Notes: generated by a model not told the origin, from the sequence alone. Shown: positions 1 to 8,433, counted from the stretch's first letter. The stretch is DNA of 43,903 nucleotides from Candidatus Tayloriibacteriota bacterium (GCA_903839695.1 CAIMDI010000030.1:1-43903), one strand, 5' to 3'. Numbers and translations are program-made.

Positions 1-96
1 CTTTGCTTGTTCGGTAATCATATACCGAAACCTTAGCACTCTTTCCCATAATACTATGAATCCTTTTGTTCCTCTAAATTTGTTAAATTGGCGCAT
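1..96 (-). CDS. N-terminal fragment of a probable HTH/transposase- or integrase-like protein, truncated by window edge
   Basis: Minus-strand ORF MRQFNKFRGTKGFIVLWERVLRFRYMITEQAK... runs off the left edge; the ERVLRFRYMITEQAK segment resembles the start of HTH regions in CPR transposase-like proteins. Confidence 0.35.
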   Translation of the reverse strand, partial: MRQFNKFRGTKGFIVLWERVLRFRYMITEQAK

Positions 97-150
97 ATTA
101 AGACTAAATTAATAGTCTCATATGTATCTGAACTTATTCATAGAGTGGTA

Positions 151-2586
151 TTATACGACAATATTTAACAGTTTTCCCTTGATAAATACCACTTTTTTTA
201 TTTCTTGATTTACTATCCATTTATGAATTTCAGGTATATCTTCTATTTGTTTTCTCAAATCACTTTCACTTATATCATTATTTGCTTTTACTGTACCTCT
301 GACTTTACCATTGATCTGAATAACTATCATTTTTGTATCACTTTCAAGTAAATCAGGATTGTACTTTGGCCATTCTTCACTATGTATTGAATTTTTATTC
401 TTAAGTATTGACCAAATTTCTTCAGTAAAATGTGGAGCAAACGGAGCCAATAATCTTAATAGGATTTTATATTGATCTTTGCTTACATTTTTAACCTTTT
501 CAAATTCATTAACGACAATCATCATTGAACTTATCGCTGTATTGAACTTCATTTCTTCTATATCTTCAGAAACTTTTTTAATTGTTTTGTGAATAAGTAT
601 TTCTAAATCATTATTTACTGTACTTTCTGAAACATACTCCTGAATTTTCCAAACTTTTTCAACAAATCTTCTAGCTCCTGCAATATTGTTTGTATCCCAC
701 GCTATAGCTTGATCAAAAGGACCCATAAACATTTCGTAAATTCTCAATGTATCTGCCCCTACAGCCTTTACACTCTCGTCTGGATTTATCACATTACCCC
801 TAGACTTTGACATTTTTTCTCCTCCTTCTGCCAATATCATACCGTGAGATGTACGTTTCTTGTATGGTTCGCTAGTAGGTACCAAGCCTTGATCAAAGAG
901 GAATTTATGCCAAAAACGTGAGTACAATAAGTGTAATGTTGTGTGCTCCATACCTCCGTTATACCAATCAACTTGATTCCAATATTTTAAATTATCCTTA
1001 CCAGCGAAAGCTTTATTGTTTTTGCTATCCATGAATCTCAAATAATACCAACTTGAACCTGCCCAGTTTGGCATTGTATCAGTTTCCCTTTTAGCCTTTC
1101 CTTTACAATTGGGACATTTAGTATTAACCCATTTAGTAATGGAAGCCAAAGGACTTTCACCATTTTGTGTAGGCTCGTAGTTTTTAATATTAGGAAGTTT
1201 CAGTGGTAATTCCTTTTCTGGTATAGGAACTATTCCACATTTTTCACAATGAACAATAGGAATAGGTTCACCCCAATATCTTTGGCGAGAGAATATCCAA
1301 TCTTTTAATTTATAATTTGTTTTAATTTCAGCTAATCCTTTAGTATTTAACCAAGAAATAATTTTGGGTCTCGCCTCTTCAGATGAAAGGCCATCAAATT
1401 GACTTGAATTAAACAAAATTCCCTCTCCTTCATAACAAATCTCAAGATTGTTTATTTTATCAAAATCAACTTCATTTTTGGGTTTAATGGAAACCTTAAG
1501 TGGAAGATTAATTTTCTTTGCCAAATCAAAATCTCTTTTATCATGTGCATCAGCAAAAACAGCGCCAGTTCCATAGTGTTCTAATACAAAATCAGCAATA
1601 CATACAGGCATTTTTTCGCCTGTTGCTGGATTTTCAACATATAATCCGTTTAATTGAATTCCTGTAATTTCCTTGTTCTCATTTGTTCTATCTATTTCAG
1701 TCATCAAACTAACTTTTTTCTGATATAAAGAAACCTCATTTAAATTTGTGATTTGATTAGAAAATTCTTTAATTAATTTGTGTTCTGGAGCTAGAATTAA
1801 ATATGTGCCTGAAAAAATAGTGTCAATTCTTGTTGTAAACACTTCAATATATTCATTTGAATTTAATATTTTGAATTTTACCAAAGCACCTTCACTTTTC
1901 CCTATCCAATTTCTTTGTTGAATTTTTACTTTTTCAATAAAGTCAGTTTCATCTAAATCTTTATCAAGTCTATCGGCATATTTTGTGATAGCGAGCATCC
2001 ATTGCTCTTTCTCCTTTTTCTCAACAACATTTCCACATCTTTCGCAACAACCATTTATAACTTCTTCATTTGCAAGACCTATCATGTCTACAGGACACCA
2101 ATTGATAGTCATTTTTTTCTTATACGCTAAACCTGCATTGAAAAATTGTAAGAAAATCCATTGAGTCCATTTATAATATTTAGGATCAGTAGTATCTATT
2201 TCTCTTGACCAATCAAAAGATACACCGAGCGATTTTATTTGCTTTGTAAAGATTTTTATATTGTCTTTTGTGATTTTTGCTGGATGAATACCTGTTTTAA
2301 TAGCAAAATTCTCTGTAGGAAGACCGAATGCGTCCCAACCGATAGGATAAAGTACATTAAAACCTTCTGCCCTGCGCTTTCGAGCAATAATGTCCATAGC
2401 AACATATGATCTAGGATGTCCAACATGAAGACCTGCACCAGAAGGATACGGAAATTCAATTAATGCGTAAAATTTCTTTAATTTAGGATTTTCTTTGACT
2501 TTATTTGGCTTTTTCTTTTCCCAAACATTTTGCCATTTTTTCTCTATCTTATTGTGATCGTATTGATTCATTGTAAAAGTAATCAT
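151..2586 (-). CDS. leuS: Leucyl-tRNA synthetase
   Basis: 811 aa; PYPSGAGLHVGHPRSY (HIGH region), EGGEKMSKSRGN (KMSKS), CP1 editing region TTRIDTIFSGTYLILAPEH. Confidence 0.97.
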   Translation of the reverse strand: MITFTMNQYDHNKIEKKWQNVWEKKKPNKVKENPKLKKFYALIEFPYPSGAGLHVGHPRSYVAMDIIARKRRAEGFNVLYPIGWDAFGLPTENFAIKTGIHPAKITKDNIKIFTKQIKSLGVSFDWSREIDTTDPKYYKWTQWIFLQFFNAGLAYKKKMTINWCPVDMIGLANEEVINGCCERCGNVVEKKEKEQWMLAITKYADRLDKDLDETDFIEKVKIQQRNWIGKSEGALVKFKILNSNEYIEVFTTRIDTIFSGTYLILAPEHKLIKEFSNQITNLNEVSLYQKKVSLMTEIDRTNENKEITGIQLNGLYVENPATGEKMPVCIADFVLEHYGTGAVFADAHDKRDFDLAKKINLPLKVSIKPKNEVDFDKINNLEICYEGEGILFNSSQFDGLSSEEARPKIISWLNTKGLAEIKTNYKLKDWIFSRQRYWGEPIPIVHCEKCGIVPIPEKELPLKLPNIKNYEPTQNGESPLASITKWVNTKCPNCKGKAKRETDTMPNWAGSSWYYLRFMDSKNNKAFAGKDNLKYWNQVDWYNGGMEHTTLHLLYSRFWHKFLFDQGLVPTSEPYKKRTSHGMILAEGGEKMSKSRGNVINPDESVKAVGADTLRIYEMFMGPFDQAIAWDTNNIAGARRFVEKVWKIQEYVSESTVNNDLEILIHKTIKKVSEDIEEMKFNTAISSMMIVVNEFEKVKNVSKDQYKILLRLLAPFAPHFTEEIWSILKNKNSIHSEEWPKYNPDLLESDTKMIVIQINGKVRGTVKANNDISESDLRKQIEDIPEIHKWIVNQEIKKVVFIKGKLLNIVV

Positions 2587-2633
2587 ATAACAAAAGTTGG
2601 AAAATTAAAAGAAACAATGACAAATATCAAAAA

Positions 2634-2927
2634 TCACATTACCCAATTTTTCATGATCTCTTCATAATGAGATGGATTATCAAAACCAAATATCTCCATA
2701 CTTTTAATATTACTCTGTTTTTTCATTTCATCTGTCATTTTGTTCCAATTAATCCATATTCTTTTCTGCTCATCTAAACTAGGCTCTTTGTGTATCAACT
2801 CGATACCAGTCTCTGCCCTCCACAAATGAACAGGGTCTTTAATTAACATTTCAGCCTTATCAGGATAATGTTTTTTAATTTCTTCTATTGTGTATGGCTT
2901 TATATACATATTATCATGATTATACAT
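2634..2927 (-). CDS. Hypothetical protein
   Basis: 97-aa ORF between genes with plausible composition; no family recognised. Confidence 0.6.
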   Translation of the reverse strand: MYNHDNMYIKPYTIEEIKKHYPDKAEMLIKDPVHLWRAETGIELIHKEPSLDEQKRIWINWNKMTDEMKKQSNIKSMEIFGFDNPSHYEEIMKNWVM

Positions 2928-3003
2928 TAATATTAAAGAGAAAGAGCGGCATAAAGTTAGAATTATTATATGGTAAGGCCCAGAAAATGAATTGCAAAAT
3001 TTA

Positions 3004-3648
3004 CTATTTTATAAATAGTGATGAGTCAGCGAATGTGAGTTTTGAAGCACTCGTCCCAGGATTTGCTTTTAAGTATGCTGCAACTAGATCGTATCCCAAT
3101 GTATATCCTGTCCAACGTGGAATAACATCTGGATTTGAACCGAAAAACCAAAGATTATTATCGTATGTTTGCTTGACCCATTCTTTCGAAGCTTTTATTA
3201 AAAATATTTTCTTTTGTTCAGGAGTTAGAGCATATGACCAAAGTGAAGGTTTATTTCTACCTGTTGCTTCAATAGCAAAATGATCAGCAAGTCCCTCAAA
3301 GATCATAGCTTCCAGTAATGTGTCATCCTCAACTTGTTTTTGCCAACGAATAGTGTGATGCAGTTCGTGGGCTAGAGTAAATGCAAGTTCTTCTTTAATA
3401 GCTTTCTTAAAATTAAGGTGTTTAGGGTTTAATGAGATAAAAATCAATTTTGCATTTGGAGAAAATCCTCCAATGCCACCTATCTCATCAATTGTCGCTC
3501 TTGGATTATCATAAAAAACTATATCTACATCTTTTATTGGTAATAATTTTTCAACCAAAGCAATTGTGGCTTCAGTAATCAATTTTAAATCTTCAGAATA
3601 TGCAATAATATCCTTCGATGCTGACAAAATATGTATGTTTATATTCAT
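3004..3648 (-). CDS. Predicted Zn-dependent protease (DUF2268-like)
   Basis: HExxH motif in FTLAHELHHTIRW. Start moved to MNINIHIL because the ORF-track start lies inside a terminator hairpin and a TATAAT box sits 6 nt upstream of this ATG. Confidence 0.75.
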   Translation of the reverse strand: MNINIHILSASKDIIAYSEDLKLITEATIALVEKLLPIKDVDIVFYDNPRATIDEIGGIGGFSPNAKLIFISLNPKHLNFKKAIKEELAFTLAHELHHTIRWQKQVEDDTLLEAMIFEGLADHFAIEATGRNKPSLWSYALTPEQKKIFLIKASKEWVKQTYDNNLWFFGSNPDVIPRWTGYTLGYDLVAAYLKANPGTSASKLTFADSSLFIK

Positions 3649-3670
3649 AAACGTATTATACAACACTATT

Positions 3671-3717
3671 AGAAAATAGAAAATTCTCTTTGGCATCTTT
3701 CGACACCAGAGAGAATT
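3671..3717 (-). terminator. Rho-independent terminator downstream of the TOMM precursor
   Basis: AATTCTCT (3682-3689) / AGAGAATT (3710-3717) stem; minus-strand 3' side is T-rich (TTTCTATTTTC). Confidence 0.6.
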
Positions 3718-3741
3718 ATGCTCACCGCCACAAAGTGCGGT

Positions 3742-3873
3742 TTATTTTCCACAGGTACCACCACCGCTACACGCTCCACCACTTCGGTTGCAACGAGGAT
3801 CTGGGCTATTCCTGTAGGAACTGACTGACACCTTGACTCCTTTAGGGGCCTTATGCATTTTTCTTGTTTTCAT
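3742..3873 (-). CDS. Putative TOMM/azole RiPP precursor peptide, 43 aa
   Basis: Hand translation: MKTRKMHKAPKGVKVSVSSYRNSPDPRCNRSGGACSGGGTCGK*. Lies 35 bp downstream of the YcaO gene on the same strand; Lys-rich leader, Cys/Ser/Thr/Gly-rich C-terminus, terminator after stop. Confidence 0.75.
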   Translation of the reverse strand: MKTRKMHKAPKGVKVSVSSYRNSPDPRCNRSGGACSGGGTCGK

Positions 3874-3908
3874 ATAATTACCTAACCTACCTTCGTTCTG
3901 TCACTCCT

Positions 3909-6119
3909 TCAAGCGAAGAAGTGGGGAGTCGAAGGATACTTCTCCCACCATTTAAACAATAACATATCCATCCTAGAGTGTCCACGGTGTTCATTACCAT
4001 AACCAAAGTTAATTGGCATGAGCTTTTCCGATATAACTCGAACAACCGATAATCCACAGGCATGATCCTTGGGTGTAATATCAATCAAAACAGGATCAAA
4101 ATACTGTAGATCGCCCTTGAAGTCTTCTCTAATTACATCGCTCTCTTTTGCTTCAAGTAACCACTCAACGTAAGAAAGATTTTTTGGATCAAGATAGAAA
4201 ACACCATGAGTTTCCGGATTATCTATTTCATTCATTTCCATTTTGATTTTTGATCTACGGTTGTGCCATGTCATGGCCATAAACTCAGCCTCGTTAAACG
4301 CCCTTAGCGTCGCGTCAATAAAGCTTGATCTGCAAGCAGCACCAGAACAAATCGCTGGTCTCTTTTCCCGAGACCAGATGATAACTAGCACGACCGGAGG
4401 ACCATCAAGAGTCAAATCTAGTATGGAAACTTTATAACCTAATTTCATCCATTCTAAAATTCTATCTCTTAAGTCTAGCGTCAAGCATTTATGATTGATG
4501 GAATTTACTTGACGTCTTGAATACCACGTGACACTGAAAGCATCACGTTCAATCAATTCGTATAGTGCTGTGTCAATCGCCACCTCCTTTTTGAAGTGCG
4601 CAGCCACACCACTTGAGCTCGCCATATAGCACAATTTTAATTCACGCTTCATTTGTTCTGTAGCGTAATACACAAGTTCCATTGGAACCCAAACTCGTTC
4701 GCCAGTTACTCGTCGCAGACCGATTACCCAGTCAATTTCCCTTCGAGGATCAAACTGTATGATACCTCTTAAGTTTTTTAATTGGGCTTTCGAGTATGGA
4801 GTAAAGACACGAGGGTCGATAAATGGTTCACCTAGATTATTAGCACTTTCCTTTCGTTCACTACGGTTTTGTTCAAGCGCATAACGCTCGAAACCTTCCG
4901 CAATAACTTTTAGAAGCGCTTCACTTGAAGTTGAACCAGTTGCAAATCCAACACTTTTTCTCTTCATGGACGAAGTAAGACGACCTGGAATAGGACGGTA
5001 TGACACTGTTGCTGACCACATCGGCATTGTGTAATTATTTATCTTAAGATCAAGAAAATTAACATCTTTAATCGGTTTATCATCTCCAACAAGAACATGG
5101 CGTAAGTGTTCTGCCTTATCAGAGACATCTTGATCTGGTATTAGAGTCTGTACACTAGTGTTGATCTTACCCATAATGAGCGTTGATAAAACTGCTTCAT
5201 CTGGAAAGATCAGTCCGAGTTCATTCGCTAATTTTTCATCAGCAAACCCACAGCACTCTACTATTCCAATATTCTGCTCGGCGCAAAATAAATATGTATT
5301 CTGTGCCGCGTGTCCAGCCTCAAGTAAAGTTAGGCGATATCCCAAATTTGAGTACTTCATAGTCGAACGTCTGAAATTTGCTGCAATACATAGAACACAT
5401 GCGGCATTTTCCAAAAGTGTTTTGGCATTTAAAACTCTGGATAACCATATGCTTGGATTTTTACCCATTATCATGATCAAACTTCTTTCTTCAGGACTCC
5501 ATCGATAGATACCCCTAGGCACTTGCTGACTGTCACCAGGAACAATCAAGTACAAATCAAGTGGATACATACCGCCACCGGAAGCCACGCTCCAGTGTTT
5601 GTTTTTACCAATACTGTATGTAGCTTCAAGTATTCCTGATATCTGTGCAATTGGAATCTGTCCGAATTGAAAAGTTCGTGTAGATTTACGATTATGAATT
5701 ATATCTAGAATACTACTTACGATGGGGCTAGAGATTTGAATTGTTTTACCATCACGCTTTCGTAGTCTTTCAGACAGAAGCATATCCGAAACACCATCAA
5801 CACCGAGGTCACGCGAGAATTTCAGCGGATTGGCCGAATCCTCGTGGAACTTCAGATAGAGATCCCTACTATCGCAAATAATCCCTTGTTTTTCAAAGAG
5901 AAACAAAAATCCGACCACTTCTTCGTAATTAATCGTCCATAATTTTTTGGTTATATCCGCAACAGTGTTGAATCCGTTACACATACACAAAATCTTTTGA
6001 ATGGTAACGCTTTTACCGCTTAGTGTTATGAGTCCTTTTCGACCCACAAAACTTAGAGTATTTCTTTTGCTCTGATAGCCGTATAACACGACCAGGGGAC
6101 GAAATTCTTGTTCTAACAT
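3909..6119 (-). CDS. SagB-type dehydrogenase / YcaO cyclodehydratase fusion, TOMM biosynthesis
   Basis: 736 aa. SagB part: NRKSTRTF, SGGGMYPLDLYLIV, MKYSNLGYRLTLLEAGHAAQNTYLFCAEQNIG. YcaO part: ATGSTSSEALLKVIAEGFERYALE, SSSGVAAHFKKEVAIDTALYELIERDAFSVTWYSRR, SGAACRSSFIDATLRAFNEAEFMAM. SD-like AAGAAAGGAAAATTATG. Confidence 0.92.
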   Translation of the reverse strand: MLEQEFRPLVVLYGYQSKRNTLSFVGRKGLITLSGKSVTIQKILCMCNGFNTVADITKKLWTINYEEVVGFLFLFEKQGIICDSRDLYLKFHEDSANPLKFSRDLGVDGVSDMLLSERLRKRDGKTIQISSPIVSSILDIIHNRKSTRTFQFGQIPIAQISGILEATYSIGKNKHWSVASGGGMYPLDLYLIVPGDSQQVPRGIYRWSPEERSLIMIMGKNPSIWLSRVLNAKTLLENAACVLCIAANFRRSTMKYSNLGYRLTLLEAGHAAQNTYLFCAEQNIGIVECCGFADEKLANELGLIFPDEAVLSTLIMGKINTSVQTLIPDQDVSDKAEHLRHVLVGDDKPIKDVNFLDLKINNYTMPMWSATVSYRPIPGRLTSSMKRKSVGFATGSTSSEALLKVIAEGFERYALEQNRSERKESANNLGEPFIDPRVFTPYSKAQLKNLRGIIQFDPRREIDWVIGLRRVTGERVWVPMELVYYATEQMKRELKLCYMASSSGVAAHFKKEVAIDTALYELIERDAFSVTWYSRRQVNSINHKCLTLDLRDRILEWMKLGYKVSILDLTLDGPPVVLVIIWSREKRPAICSGAACRSSFIDATLRAFNEAEFMAMTWHNRRSKIKMEMNEIDNPETHGVFYLDPKNLSYVEWLLEAKESDVIREDFKGDLQYFDPVLIDITPKDHACGLSVVRVISEKLMPINFGYGNEHRGHSRMDMLLFKWWEKYPSTPHFFA

Positions 6120-6266
6120 AATTTTCCTTTCTTATTGTTGATTGTCAGTGAGCTGTTTATAACTTGACCTAGTCCACACAAGTGGTTTCGATCTTTAAGT
6201 CTGTTAATTAGACTACAATTATAGTACTTGTATTGTCAAATTAGTAAAATATATTACAACAATTAC

Positions 6267-6294
6267 TTGACACAATTTACAGTTATGATATAGT
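6267..6294 (+). promoter_or_regulatory. Sigma70-type promoter
   Basis: TTGACA (6267-6272), 16-nt spacer, TATAGT (6289-6294). Confidence 0.7.
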
Positions 6295-6300
6295 GTATCT

Positions 6301-6440
6301 GGTGACTTCGACGGGTTAGTATTCGCAGAAAGATAAAAGGAGTATGATTTGTTCTGAGAAGCAAACAATTCCTTTGCCTCTTTAACCATAAGATTTCACC
6401 ATTGCCGCTTCCGATTCAATCGGCGGTGGCTCTTCTTTTA
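6301..6440 (+). ncRNA. Candidate structured small RNA, unassigned family
   Basis: Promoter immediately upstream; nested rod helices GGTGA/TCACC, GGTTA/TAACC, AAAGGA/TCCTTT, TTTGTT/AGCAAA; terminator at the end; intergenic, no substantial ORF. Confidence 0.65.
6404..6440 (+). terminator. Rho-independent terminator
   Basis: GCCGCTTCCGAT-TCA-ATCGGCGGTGGC hairpin followed by TCTTCTTTT. Confidence 0.7.
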
Positions 6441-6515
6441 CCTAAATCCTAAACTCAATAATTACTAAATTTCTCAATTTTTGACTTTTTCATTAATATA
6501 ATGTATTGTAATTGC

Positions 6516-6668
6516 AGAACGTAACGATGACTAAGAGAACAAGTTCAACTTGGAGTTGGTTACGTTTGACGGGTAGCTCTCTTCGAACCGTCTCCGCAGT
6601 CATCTCTATAAAGAGATGTACGTGTGGTTGGATCACCTAAAGTCTTCGGATTAGGGTGATTCTTTTTT
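6516..6668 (+). ncRNA. Second candidate structured small RNA with possible pseudoknot
   Basis: TTGACT (6481-6486), 17-nt spacer, TATTGT (6504-6509) upstream; crossing helices 6518-6525/6559-6566 and 6526-6532/6598-6604; terminator at 6630-6668. Confidence 0.55.
6630..6668 (+). terminator. Rho-independent terminator
   Basis: GATCACCTAAAGTC-TTCG-GATTAGGGTGATTC then T-run. Confidence 0.75.
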
Positions 6669-6670
6669 TC

Positions 6671-7768
6671 CTAAATCCTAAACTCTATCACATCTCCATC
6701 TTTTACTATATACTCTTTTCCTTCTGTTCTTAACAAACCTTTTTCACGTGCCGAAGCAAATGACCCTGACTCTATTAACTTATCCCATTCTATTACTTCT
6801 GCCTTTATAAACTTATCTTTGAAGTCTCCATGAATAGCTGTTCCTGCCTCTGGTGCTGTCCAACCACGACCTATAGTCCAAGCTCTTGTCTCTTTTTCGC
6901 CAGTTGTAAAGTATGTTATCAAATTTAGTAATTCATAACCCTTTTTAATTAAATCATCTATTCCATCATCTTTTGCTCCCAAGCCTTCCCTTAATTCCTT
7001 TTTATCTTTATCGTCAATGTCTTTTAGTTCATGCTCAATTCCTGCATCAACTATTACCCATTTTGCCTTATTCTCATTAAAAAAATTTATTAATGCTTTA
7101 TATCTTTCATCATTTATTTCATCTAAATTCTTACCACCAGCCTTTTTGTTTAAAATGTACATAATAGGTTTGGATGTAAGAAGATGAAGTGACTTTATAA
7201 AAGGTTTTTCAAATTCATCAGCAATAACAGTAGACGCCAATCGCCCAGCATCCAATGCCGCTTTTATTTTTTCAAGTAAACCATTTTCAATTATAGCTTC
7301 CTTTTTAGCTTGTTTAATTTCCCTTCCAATATTTGATAAGCGTTTAGTAACTGTTTGCAAATCTGCAAGAATTAATTCTAAATTAATAACCTCAATGTCT
7401 TTTAAAGGATTGATTTTACCATCAACGTGAATGATATTGTCGTCTTCAAATATTCTAACGACTTCAGCTATAGCGTCAGTTTCGCGAATATTTGTAAGGA
7501 ATTGATTACCAAGACCCTCCCCATCTGAAGCACCTTTAACCAAACCAGCAATGTCCACAAATTCTACAACAGCAGGAACAGTTTTTTGAGTATTTGAAAA
7601 TTCTGATAATTTATTTAATCTATCGTCAGGAACAGCAACAACACCCACAGAAGGGTCTATGGTGGCAAAAGGATAATTGGCAACAAGAACACTCTTTTTT
7701 GTTAGAGCATTAAATAATGTTGATTTACCAACATTTGGCAATCCAACTATACCTATTGATAATGACAT
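6671..7768 (-). CDS. ychF: Redox-regulated ATPase / Obg-family GTPase YchF
   Basis: MSLSIGIVGLPNVGKSTLFNALTKKSVLVANYPFATIDPSVGVVAVPDDRL; C-terminal TGS-like region. Confidence 0.96.
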   Translation of the reverse strand: MSLSIGIVGLPNVGKSTLFNALTKKSVLVANYPFATIDPSVGVVAVPDDRLNKLSEFSNTQKTVPAVVEFVDIAGLVKGASDGEGLGNQFLTNIRETDAIAEVVRIFEDDNIIHVDGKINPLKDIEVINLELILADLQTVTKRLSNIGREIKQAKKEAIIENGLLEKIKAALDAGRLASTVIADEFEKPFIKSLHLLTSKPIMYILNKKAGGKNLDEINDERYKALINFFNENKAKWVIVDAGIEHELKDIDDKDKKELREGLGAKDDGIDDLIKKGYELLNLITYFTTGEKETRAWTIGRGWTAPEAGTAIHGDFKDKFIKAEVIEWDKLIESGSFASAREKGLLRTEGKEYIVKDGDVIEFRI

Positions 7769-7806
7769 GAAAGTAGTTTACAGGGAAATTGTAAAATTGC
7801 AAAGTA

Positions 7807-8433
7807 TCAAACATTTGCTGTCTTTATTTTTTTTACATTAATGCTTTTATCTCTGTGTTGTCTATTATGAAAAATTAAGTCTACTATGGTTTTTATTACA
7901 ACAAGTAATAACAAAGTGTAAATATGATTATGGAATGCGTTACTCAAAAACCCTCCAATTATCACAACAATATGCATTAAAATTACACGCCCATAAGGAG
8001 CAAAAAACTGACTTTCATCCTTGCTTAAATATTCCTTTTTATAAATATAGTTTGAAAAAAATGATATAAGATGACTAATAAATAAAATGATAAAAGGTAC
8101 AATCAACTCTTTTGAATTTATATATATTATATATAAATCAGGGAATGGAGAATCTCCTGTGATCACACCAAAACTATTTGATAATATTTGAAAAATGAAT
8201 ACCAGATGAAACATCATGAATAATCCGAAATGAAGAATAAAAAATAATGCAGAAAATATTTTTGAATCTTTACACTGAATTAAAATTTTAATAACAGCAA
8301 AAAAACCAATTATTAAAGTTTCTGCCCAATATAGAATGAACAATGAGTACAAATCCCAACCAAAGAAAAAAACACCAAATAATGGAATACAATTTGAAAT
8401 AATTAAGCTTGCTCTAGAAATATATTTACTCAT
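7807..8433 (-). CDS. Multi-pass membrane protein, DUF6498-like
   Basis: 208 aa with several hydrophobic helices; FGWDLYSLFILYWAETLIIGFFAVIKI motif. Confidence 0.6.
   Translation of the reverse strand: MSKYISRASLIISNCIPLFGVFFFGWDLYSLFILYWAETLIIGFFAVIKILIQCKDSKIFSALFFILHFGLFMMFHLVFIFQILSNSFGVITGDSPFPDLYIIYINSKELIVPFIILFISHLISFFSNYIYKKEYLSKDESQFFAPYGRVILMHIVVIIGGFLSNAFHNHIYTLLLLVVIKTIVDLIFHNRQHRDKSINVKKIKTANV

Noticed and set aside
6344-6385. Mini-ORF MICSEKQTIPLPL preceded by AAAGGAG in the first small RNA
   Set aside because: SD-to-ATG spacing is too short and the purine stretch is used in a helix; 13 aa is weak evidence for coding.
6301-6440. Possible tmRNA (GGTGACTTCGACGGG resembles tmRNA 5' end)
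   Set aside because: No tRNA-like T-arm/acceptor closure and no plausible tag ORF ending in a hydrophobic ANDENYALAA-like tail.
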